Below the pieces are notes generated by a model. The model made no database searches. It had not been told where the DNA came from and worked only from the letters and a program-made list of their open reading frames with translations. A stretch of 64,000 nt of DNA from Kiritimatiellia bacterium. Lineage in GTDB: Bacteria; Verrucomicrobiota; Kiritimatiellia; RFP12; UBA1067. The stretch is taken from NCBI GenBank assembly GCA_017406465.1, contig JAFQYM010000061.1, positions 1-64,000 of the forward strand. Reading direction: 5' to 3'. Below are positions 46,197 through 52,912 of this stretch, piece after piece. The translations under genes were made by a program, and so were the position numbers. How positions within the stretch are numbered: position 1 is the stretch's first letter; each line of letters starts with the position of its first letter.

Positions 46197-47000
46197 TCAG
46201 TCCTCGTCGTTTGACACTATCTTGGCAGCGCCAAAGTGGTCGATCTTTATGCAGAGCCCCTTCTCTGGGGTAGAGCCGTCGAGATATACCCAGACACGGT
46301 GCGGGTCGCATCGACCGTTCGCCTCCCACACGACGCTTACCGGCTCCTGGTCTTCTTCGCTGCCCGCTGGAACCGATGACTGCGATTCTGCCGACTTCTC
46401 CGCAGCAGCCTTCTCCTCTTCGGACTTTTTCTCCTTGTACTTTCCAAGCAGGTAGTCGACATTGGAGAACACCGATATCTTGTTTGCGGTCTTCTTCTCT
46501 TCCTGCTCGAACGACGAGAGTTCGCCGCCTACTGCGACCTTGATGCGCACACCTCGCATGACTTCGTTGGATAGCGGAGCAAAGAGGTAGTCCTCCATCG
46601 AGTCGCCACCGCTCTCGTCGAGGAGCTCCTTGGTTTCCTCGCCCGAAGCGGCTTTCTTCTTTACGTCTTCCACCTTGGTTCCATCGCGCATTACGATTTC
46701 GCCAGAAAGGGTCTGCACGGTGTCGGACGAGGACTTCCCCATGAGTTTCGCGCCGTCAACCTTGATCTGGGCGCACACTTCGTCGTCCACATGTGTGGTC
46801 GAGTAGGTGATGATAGCGGGCTGCATCATCACGAGCGCCATCGAACGCGCATGGCGTATCGACGCCATGATATCCCTCGTAGCGCCCTTGACGCGCGCGG
46901 CATCCTGCCCTGCGCGAACGCCAAGAACGGCGGCGGTTGCCATTATCGCCATGATGGCGACAACGACAAGTATCTCGATGAGTGTAAAGGCCCTGCGCAT
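46197..47000 (-). CDS. gspH: Type II secretion minor pseudopilin GspH-like protein
   Basis: A protein of about 267 residues with leader MRRAFTLIEILVVVAIMAIM. A longer frame extends upstream into gspG; 47000 is chosen because the prepilin peptidase site must be close to the N-terminus, though no Shine-Dalgarno is evident. The domain continues DAARVKGATRDIMASIRHAR, which is typical GspH/FimT. A Lys/Glu/Ala-rich insert (YKEKKSEEEKAAAEKSAESQ) makes it longer than the usual 170-200 residues. C-terminal WVYLDGSTPEKGLCIKIDHF fits the GspH beta sheet. Confidence 0.78.
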   Translation of the reverse strand: MRRAFTLIEILVVVAIMAIMATAAVLGVRAGQDAARVKGATRDIMASIRHARSMALVMMQPAIITYSTTHVDDEVCAQIKVDGAKLMGKSSSDTVQTLSGEIVMRDGTKVEDVKKKAASGEETKELLDESGGDSMEDYLFAPLSNEVMRGVRIKVAVGGELSSFEQEEKKTANKISVFSNVDYLLGKYKEKKSEEEKAAAEKSAESQSSVPAGSEEDQEPVSVVWEANGRCDPHRVWVYLDGSTPEKGLCIKIDHFGAAKIVSNDED

Positions 47001-47022
47001 CGCAAGCGCGACGGCGGGGACG

Positions 47023-47454
47023 TCAGTCGTTTCCGCCAGTCCTCTTCGTGACATCGCTGCGGATGTCGTCGTCTCCACCGAACTCACCATCCGGTCCGGC
47101 GCTGATAATCACAAAACGCTTGCCCTTCTTCTCGTACTTGTACTCCGTTCCCCACGGATCGTAGAGAGCTCCTTCGCCGCCATCGACGATCGGCTCGTCG
47201 TCACCAGAGGCCTCGACCAGCGCCTTGAGATCGTTAGGGTACTTGCCCTTCTCGATATTGTACGTAACGACGGCGCCCTTGAGGTTGTCGACACCGACCT
47301 TTGCCGCCCTGATCTTGGCGTTTTCGAGGATTCGAGGAATACCGATTGCGGCCGTCGTGCCGAGGATGCCGATAATGGCCACGGCCACGAGAATTTCGAT
47401 TAGCGTAAAGCCGGCGCGCATCGCCGAAACTGCAATTGTCTCTTCTTTTTTCAT
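47023..47454 (-). CDS. gspG: Type II secretion major pseudopilin GspG
   Basis: A 143-residue major pseudopilin: leader MRAGFTLIEILVAVAIIGIL after a short N-terminal stretch, then LENAKIRAAKVGVDNLKGAV, YNIEKGKYPNDLKAL, YDPWGTEYKYEKKGKRF and SAGPDGEFGGDDDIRSD, the calcium-binding loop typical of GspG. AGGAGG precedes the ATG. It is the first gene of the G-H-I-J-K(-folD) operon behind a strong promoter. Confidence 0.95.
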   Translation of the reverse strand: MKKEETIAVSAMRAGFTLIEILVAVAIIGILGTTAAIGIPRILENAKIRAAKVGVDNLKGAVVTYNIEKGKYPNDLKALVEASGDDEPIVDGGEGALYDPWGTEYKYEKKGKRFVIISAGPDGEFGGDDDIRSDVTKRTGGND

Positions 47455-47474
47455 GTTTCCTCCTGTTGCGGGAT

Positions 47475-47504
47475 ATTATACCACTTATTTAGCATCCTCG
47501 ACAA
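47475..47504 (-). promoter_or_regulatory. Promoter of the pseudopilin operon
   Basis: On the minus strand TTGTCG (47504-47499), an 18-nt spacer and TATAAT (47480-47475) preceded by TGG, followed by AGGAGG and the gspG ATG. Confidence 0.75.
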
Positions 47505-47507
47505 CCG

Positions 47508-48194
47508 TCATTTGCCGACGGAAGACAGGAATGCCGTGGCATCGGCCATTGCGCGGTCGGTGAGCGCCATAAGGCACCAGCGCTGCATCGAGTTTGCGGA
47601 CGTCTTGTCGGAACCGGCGGGGCTGAACAGCGGGATCGGGCCCCAGACGAGGGCGGAATAGCGCTCGGAATAGTCGTAGTGCATGAGAAGCTTGCCGGTA
47701 GCTACGTCATATATCTTCAGCTTTGCAGTCCACGTAAGGACGCCGTAGTCCGCCGTAAGGAGTGAGAAGATGGTCCAGGCGGCTTCGGCCGCGCGCTCCC
47801 CGTCGCTCACGAAAGGCCCGTCGAACTTCACCTCTACGCGGTATTCCGGCTTGTCGGTCTTCGCGTTGAATCCATTGAGCTCGAGGATTTCCGTCGCGCG
47901 GTCGATGTAGGCCGATGTCGCCCTCGTCTGTGGAACATACGTCTCGGTCATCACGGTCGACGGACCCCAGTAGCCATAGTTACGGCGGTGCCCGTAGTAG
48001 TGGTGGTAACGGTAGGACGTCTCGTATCCGTAGAGGATTTCGTATGTCGTGACTGCCGCCTCGAAGCCCGAAAGCTGCACCTTGACGTCGGCATTGCCGG
48101 CAGAGGCCATTTCGACGGCAGGATATTCGCTCTCGAATATCGTAAAGCAGCCTGCAAATGCAAGCATTGACAATGTCATTATGGTCTTTTTCAT
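47508..48194 (-). CDS. Predicted lipoprotein, function unknown
   Basis: A 228-residue protein starting at MKKTIMTLSMLAFAGC, with a lipobox (FAGC), so probably lipidated and anchored. A Tyr/His-rich segment (YETSYRYHHYYGHRRNYGYW) is followed by a domain with EYRVEVKFDGPFVSDGERAA and LKIYDVATGKLLMHYDYSER, reminiscent of lipoproteins that assemble surface structures. The ATG overlaps the stop of the Kdo-transferase fusion gene. It is separated from gspG by the promoter at 47475. Confidence 0.72.
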   Translation of the reverse strand: MKKTIMTLSMLAFAGCFTIFESEYPAVEMASAGNADVKVQLSGFEAAVTTYEILYGYETSYRYHHYYGHRRNYGYWGPSTVMTETYVPQTRATSAYIDRATEILELNGFNAKTDKPEYRVEVKFDGPFVSDGERAAEAAWTIFSLLTADYGVLTWTAKLKIYDVATGKLLMHYDYSERYSALVWGPIPLFSPAGSDKTSANSMQRWCLMALTDRAMADATAFLSSVGK

Positions 48195-50605
48195 TTCTTT
48201 CTTAGCTCCCCTGCTCTTTTTAGCACTTGATCCGACATCTCCTTTTTGCCGAGGCGTCGAAGGTTCATGCCGTATTTTAACACAGCCGACGCATCCGTCG
48301 GGTTTATGACAACCATTGTCTCGTAGCACTTTGCTGCGGCAGCGACATTGCCCACGGCAAGAAGCGCCTCCGCATTGCGAGACAATTTGTCGAGGCGGTC
48401 AAGCAGCATCGGGTCTCGCGGATTCCTGAGCATGGCCCGTGCCCACACCTCGGTGGCATCGTCCGCCTTGCCTGCGGCAGCAATAAGATCGCCCTCTATG
48501 ACAAGTCGTCGCACGACCTGCATCGAGCGAATCTCGGCGAGAGTTGCCTTGTAGATGTCTTCGTCAACGTCGCCGCGCGTCACCCAGTCAAGCGGCGGGA
48601 TATCCTTTGTCACGAAAAACTCAGGACGCACTACGACAGAGAGGTTCGTCGACGCAAACGCCCCCGAGACATCAGCAAGATTTCCGACATAGCTTGCAAA
48701 GACGTCGGAAAGCGCAGTCGCCTTAGCCTCGGCAAGCGCCTCGAACGCCACTTCGCGCGAAAAGACGTCCATCATCGCATCGAGCTTTATCTTGCGAGGC
48801 GAGCGGCGGCCGACAAAAACCCATTCCTCAACACTCGGCATCCAAAGATGCGCCGACTCGCACGGGAAAGACTCTACTGCTGTCTTGAAGTCAGCAGCGC
48901 TCATGTCCTTGACTGCAAGGCGCCACGCAAGGACACCGGTCTCCCCTGTGCGCGCAAGGGCTGCGGATAGCTTTTCTGAATCGGCCCTGCCGGCAAGAAA
49001 GACGATGTCGAACTTCGATTCCGCGGCGGCCTCCTCGTTCGAAACGCAGATGACTCCGAACGAAGAGAGGAACGGCCTGAACATCTCGGCCTTGACGTCT
49101 GCGAGCAGCACGCGCGTCGCCGTGGGCTTCTCGATGGCCGCGATGCAGGCGGTTGTGATCTTGACAGGGCGAAACGTGCTTTCCTCTGGTTCGGCTGGCG
49201 TTTTATCGCCGTCGCCACCCTTCCCGCAGCCCGCGACGGAGAGAAGAAGCGCGACGCAGACAAGCGCACGGCGTATTGCCTCGACGCACTTCGGGACGAC
49301 GCCCTTGCGCCGCTCGACGGCCGCAGCCGCACGGGCGCCAAGCCCGTCGTCATCTGCAAAAGAGCTTTTCACGAATTCTCCAAGCTCACGCTCGTCCTTA
49401 ACCTGACGTATGGCGTCGGCCGCAAGAAGATCGCTCATCACAGGACGGAAGTTCTCGGTGTAAGGTCCGACGGCAGTCGGCTTGCCGCAGAGACACGGCT
49501 CGATCATGTTCTGGCTTCCGTGGGCACAGAGTGACTTGCCAACAAACACGACATCGGCTATACCGTAAAGCCCCATCAGCTCACCCGTCGTATCTGCGAG
49601 ATAGACAGATGTTTGCGCCTCACCCCTGCTAGGGCATCCGCTTCGCGGACAGCCTTCGGCTGGGGGATACGCGTTAAAAATTTCTCTTGATTGAAAAACT
49701 TCCACGCACCTGCTTCTGCGGATGCAGTCGTATCCCGCCGCCTTTATGTTCGCCTCGACGGCGTCGGCCTTCTCGAAGTGACGCGGAGCGATGACGAGCT
49801 TGACTTGAGACATGCCGCCCTGCGACTTGGCAATATCGGAATAAATACGGAGAAGCGCCTCGTCCTCGCCAGGCCAAGTGGAACCGCCGAGAAGTATGCG
49901 GCCAGAACCAATCCACTCCCTAAGCTCACGTTCCTTCGCCTCGTTGCGGTGCGCGACATCGAACTTGAAGCTGCCTGTCACCTCGACGATTCTTTCAGGG
50001 GCACCAGCGGCAATAAGGCGAGTTGCGTCGAGATCTGACTGCGCGAAGATGCGAGCGAACGACGAGAGGACGTCTCCAAAGAACCAGCGGGCGGCCTTGT
50101 AGCGCGGCGCGCTGCGGTCGCTGACGCGCGCGTTTATTAGAAAGACCGGTATGCGGTAGCGTCGCGCCGTCCAGATGAAGTTGGGCCAGATCTCGCTTTC
50201 GGTGAGGACTACCGCACGAGGACGGACGGTCTTAAGCGCGCTCTTGACGAAATTCGGGAAGTCGAGCGGATTGTACATGAGGACGTCTCGCTCGGAGATT
50301 TCCTTCTCGGCCATCTTCCAGCCGGTGGAACTCGTCGTTGAAAAGGCGAACTTGACGCCTGGCTCGACCTTTCGCCACTCGCGCATCAGCTGGCCCGCAA
50401 CCTGGACCTCGCCGACGGAAACGGCGTGAATCCAGACGAAACCGCCTTCACGGAACTTGCGCAGCACCTCGTCTGGATAGAGAGCGAACCTGTCGCCCAT
50501 CCGCGCGGCATATCCGCCGCGCCTCAGCATGCGGACAAGAAAGCCAGGCAGGAGAAACGGATAGACGACGGCGAACAGCAGGTTATAGACAACCTTCTTC
50601 AGCAT
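48191..50605 (-). CDS. waaA: Kdo transferase (WaaA) fused to a lipoprotein-like TPR domain
   Basis: An 804-residue fusion. Residues 1-about 440 are 3-deoxy-D-manno-octulosonic acid transferase, which adds Kdo to lipid A: GGFVWIHAVSVGEVQVAGQL, TTSSTGWKMAEKEI, LTESEIWPNFIWTARRYRIP, ILLGGSTWPGEDEAL and the C-terminal GSQNMIEPCLCGKPTAVGPY. From about 445 a hydrophobic segment ends in a lipobox-like LLSVAGC (Cys460), followed by a domain of about 340 residues with TPR-like helices near the end. No in-frame start codon lies near the junction. An insertion (YPPAEGCPRSGCPS) lies at 49621-49680. Confidence 0.88.
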   Translation of the reverse strand: MLKKVVYNLLFAVVYPFLLPGFLVRMLRRGGYAARMGDRFALYPDEVLRKFREGGFVWIHAVSVGEVQVAGQLMREWRKVEPGVKFAFSTTSSTGWKMAEKEISERDVLMYNPLDFPNFVKSALKTVRPRAVVLTESEIWPNFIWTARRYRIPVFLINARVSDRSAPRYKAARWFFGDVLSSFARIFAQSDLDATRLIAAGAPERIVEVTGSFKFDVAHRNEAKERELREWIGSGRILLGGSTWPGEDEALLRIYSDIAKSQGGMSQVKLVIAPRHFEKADAVEANIKAAGYDCIRRSRCVEVFQSREIFNAYPPAEGCPRSGCPSRGEAQTSVYLADTTGELMGLYGIADVVFVGKSLCAHGSQNMIEPCLCGKPTAVGPYTENFRPVMSDLLAADAIRQVKDERELGEFVKSSFADDDGLGARAAAAVERRKGVVPKCVEAIRRALVCVALLLSVAGCGKGGDGDKTPAEPEESTFRPVKITTACIAAIEKPTATRVLLADVKAEMFRPFLSSFGVICVSNEEAAAESKFDIVFLAGRADSEKLSAALARTGETGVLAWRLAVKDMSAADFKTAVESFPCESAHLWMPSVEEWVFVGRRSPRKIKLDAMMDVFSREVAFEALAEAKATALSDVFASYVGNLADVSGAFASTNLSVVVRPEFFVTKDIPPLDWVTRGDVDEDIYKATLAEIRSMQVVRRLVIEGDLIAAAGKADDATEVWARAMLRNPRDPMLLDRLDKLSRNAEALLAVGNVAAAAKCYETMVVINPTDASAVLKYGMNLRRLGKKEMSDQVLKRAGELRKK

Positions 50606-50621
50606 CGCGCCTTTCGCCGTC

Positions 50622-51233
50622 TCATATCTTGGTATTTGCCGGAATGCTTTCCTTGACGCCGGTGCCGCAGCTTATTACGGAGCCGGTGCCGATCGTGATC
50701 CACGACATCGTCGAGGCGTTGGCAAAGAAGGAAACGTTGTCCTCGACCTTTACGCCAGAGGCGACGACAGTGCCGGGACCCATATTCACAAAGTCGCCAA
50801 GACGCGCGTCGTGGCCGACAACAGCGTTCGCACCGACTATGACGAAACGCCCGAGCTCCGCGCCGACCTGCACGACTGCGCCAGCGGCGATGAACGCGCC
50901 TTCGAGGAAGTCAGTCGTCGGGGAAATCTGCGCCTTAGGGTCGATGATCGCCGGGAAGTCATGCCCGCACAGACGCTTTGCTATATCTGCGCGCTTGGAG
51001 TTCTTGCCGACAGCGATAAAGACGGACGCCCCGGGATAGTCGCGCGACGCTTCCTCAAGAGTCCCGAGGATCGGGAATCCCTCGAAGTTGTCGCCCTTCT
51101 TCCACTTTGGGTCATCGTCGGCGTAACCGATGATGTTCCACTGTGGCTGCTGCGAAAGCGCGTTGATGCGCTCGACAGTCCAGATTGCCTCGCGGCCGAA
51201 GCCGCCCGCTCCTACAATAAAAAGGTCTCTCAT
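50622..51233 (-). CDS. PglD/NeuD-like sugar O- or N-acetyltransferase
   Basis: A 203-residue protein. The N-terminal Rossmann-like part (LFIVGAGGFGREAIWTVERI) is followed by left-handed beta-helix hexapeptide repeats (FIAAGAVVQVGAELGRFVIV, VGHDARLGDFVNMGPGTVVA), as in PglD and NeuD, which acetylate UDP-amino sugars or sialic acid. AAGGAG precedes the start, and an extended -10 promoter lies at 51258-51266. The divergent gene is a sugar-phosphate transferase, so both probably belong to glycan or glycoprotein assembly. Confidence 0.88.
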   Translation of the reverse strand: MRDLFIVGAGGFGREAIWTVERINALSQQPQWNIIGYADDDPKWKKGDNFEGFPILGTLEEASRDYPGASVFIAVGKNSKRADIAKRLCGHDFPAIIDPKAQISPTTDFLEGAFIAAGAVVQVGAELGRFVIVGANAVVGHDARLGDFVNMGPGTVVASGVKVEDNVSFFANASTMSWITIGTGSVISCGTGVKESIPANTKI

Positions 51234-51257
51234 GGGAATTCTCCTTGCTGTGCGTAA

Positions 51258-51266
51258 ATTATACCA
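51258..51266 (-). promoter_or_regulatory. Extended -10 promoter of the PglD-like gene
   Basis: Minus-strand TGGTATAAT (51266-51258), 25 nt before the ATG at 51233. It is separated by only 5 nt from the plus-strand TGCTATAAT, giving face-to-face divergent promoters. Confidence 0.6.
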
Positions 51267-51271
51267 TAATT

Positions 51272-51280
51272 TGCTATAAT
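51272..51280 (+). promoter_or_regulatory. Extended -10 promoter positioned for a leaderless GTG start
   Basis: TGCTATAAT ends at 51280, and the GTG start of the transferase is at 51287, where transcription would begin. No Shine-Dalgarno can fit. Confidence 0.55.
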
Positions 51281-51286
51281 AGTGCC

Positions 51287-51853
51287 GTGAAAAGAGTCAT
51301 TGAATCTCTTGCGGTGATTGTCGCGGCCCCATTATGGGTCCCGCTCGCCGCGATTGTCGCGCTCGCAATCATGCTTGCAGACGGGCGTCCGGTCCTGTTT
51401 CGCCAGGAGCGAGCGGGCAAAGGCGGGCGCATCTTCACCATGCTCAAGTTCCGCACGATGCGCGGCGGCGAAGGCTCGGACGCCGAGCGTCTGACGCGGC
51501 TCGGGCGGTTCCTGCGCGCGACCTCCTTGGACGAACTGCCGCAGCTCTTGCACGTCCTCTCGGGGAAAATGTCGCTCGTCGGACCGCGGCCGCTCCCATC
51601 AAGGTATCTCCCACGCTATTCGCCAGAGCAGGCGCGCCGCCACGAAGTCAGGCCCGGCATCACCGGCTGGGCGCAAGTGAACGGCCGCAACGCCCTTTCA
51701 TGGGATGAGAAATTCCGCCTCGACGTCTGGTATGTAGACAACCGCTCTTTCTTCCTCGACCTCAAGATCCTCTTCCTCACCGTATTCAAGACGGCGAGCC
51801 GAGATGGCATCAACCACCCCGGCTCAGACACAATGGACGAATTCCTCGGCTGA
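51287..51853 (+). CDS. Undecaprenyl-phosphate sugar-1-phosphate transferase (PglC/WcaJ catalytic-domain type)
   Basis: A protein of about 188 residues starting at GTG 51287, giving a short N-terminal hydrophobic re-entrant helix (SLAVIVAAPLWVPLAAIVAL), then PVLFRQERAGKGGRIFTMLK, FRTM, TRLGRFLRATSLDELPQLLH, KMSLVGPRPL and RPGITGWAQVNGRN. The Asp-Glu pair in TSLDELPQ is the catalytic dyad of the family. It is the compact monotopic form like PglC, which starts glycan assembly by moving a sugar phosphate to undecaprenyl phosphate. Divergent from the PglD-like gene. Confidence 0.93.
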   Translation: MKRVIESLAVIVAAPLWVPLAAIVALAIMLADGRPVLFRQERAGKGGRIFTMLKFRTMRGGEGSDAERLTRLGRFLRATSLDELPQLLHVLSGKMSLVGPRPLPSRYLPRYSPEQARRHEVRPGITGWAQVNGRNALSWDEKFRLDVWYVDNRSFFLDLKILFLTVFKTASRDGINHPGSDTMDEFLG

Positions 51854-52045
51854 TCAGCGGCCCCTACTCGTCGCTCTTGCCAACCCGTGTCGCGGTTGAT
51901 CGCTGCATCAATCACGAAGCGGTAGAATATAGTTGATATTACTTCGTCGCCAAGCATAAGTTTTCCATTCTCACCGCGCACTGCCACCGCAAAACCTGAA
52001 TATGGCACAGGCCACCACTGACAAGCAGACCACAATTTTAACCAT
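51854..52045 (-). pseudogene. Possible remnant of a small exported protein gene
   Basis: Minus-strand ATG at 52045 opens a signal-peptide-like 24-codon frame (MVKIVVCLSVVACAIFRFCG) that stops at 51971. An adjacent frame continues protein-like sequence (AVRGENGKLMLGDEVISTIF, then YRFVIDAAINRDTGW) until it runs into the opposing transferase gene. One indel would join them. The evidence is only the texture of the translations. Confidence 0.25.
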
Positions 52046-52090
52046 GACATTTCCCAGACAAAACATGTTTTAAGCCAATTCGCTGCATTG

Positions 52091-52912
52091 TCATTTTTGC
52101 GGAAGCGGGAATTCCTCGTTAAGCCACCTCGGCACAACACCATAGCATTGCTCATGGAATTTCAAGGCGTAATTACGGTAATAGGACACCCAATCGCTTT
52201 CTGATTTCATGCCCAAATCTTCCGCCTGCCAACGAGGCCTCTGCAGACACCATTTTAGTTCTTGCCTGAGCTGCATCCTTGTAACACTTTGACCCGACGC
52301 CAAATGCTCTTTCCACTCGTCAAGGAGAGATAGTGCCACCGTCGCAAACGCATCGTCATTTCTCTCCTTGAACTCCTTAAGAAAATCGCTGATCCCTCTG
52401 AAGACAACCATATCATACTCGCGCATGCGGCTAGCAAAAAAACCATTTGCCAGCATTGAGCATCCGATTATATTCTCCGCCACAACGTTCGCCCTTATGA
52501 ACCGTTCAAACTCGGACACTGAGGAGAATTGCCGCGCCTTGACATCAGGTATCCAGAATTGTTCACGGAATGATGTTTGCAGCACCTCAATCGCCTTGTC
52601 GAGCCGATATTTTCCCAGCCGCGCAACATTGTTTGAAATGCTACAAAAAATCTCCTGCATGGTCTCAAATTGCAGATTGTTGTAGGCGTTTTCAATCTTC
52701 TCAAAAGCATGATAGCACTTCAGAGCATCTTCTTCTGTTAGCGGCTCTTCCTGATGTTCCAATGCCGTCTCGGTGGCTGACGCCGATTTAGTCTCGTGAC
52801 ATGCTCCGCAATTGCAGCTTCGCGTCAAGTGCAAGGTTGCAATTATCAAGAGCGCCGCGATGATGCCTGTAGCCAATATCGCGATCTTCTTTACCATAGC
52901 GGATGTGTCCAT
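52091..52912 (-). CDS. Membrane-anchored protein of unknown function, partner of the surface protein
   Basis: A 273-residue protein (ATG 52912; ATG 52897 is an alternative giving MVKKIAIL). One N-terminal membrane helix (IAILATGIIAALLIIATLHL) is followed by SCNCGACH, then a helical soluble part with several Trp/Tyr near the C-terminus (WCLQRPRWQAEDLGM, WVSYYRNYALKFHEQCYG). It overlaps the 3' end of the large Cys-rich gene by 7-22 nt, so the two are translated together. No family recognised. The CGAC after the membrane helix is also seen in the protein at 10002. Confidence 0.6.
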   Translation of the reverse strand: MDTSAMVKKIAILATGIIAALLIIATLHLTRSCNCGACHETKSASATETALEHQEEPLTEEDALKCYHAFEKIENAYNNLQFETMQEIFCSISNNVARLGKYRLDKAIEVLQTSFREQFWIPDVKARQFSSVSEFERFIRANVVAENIIGCSMLANGFFASRMREYDMVVFRGISDFLKEFKERNDDAFATVALSLLDEWKEHLASGQSVTRMQLRQELKWCLQRPRWQAEDLGMKSESDWVSYYRNYALKFHEQCYGVVPRWLNEEFPLPQK

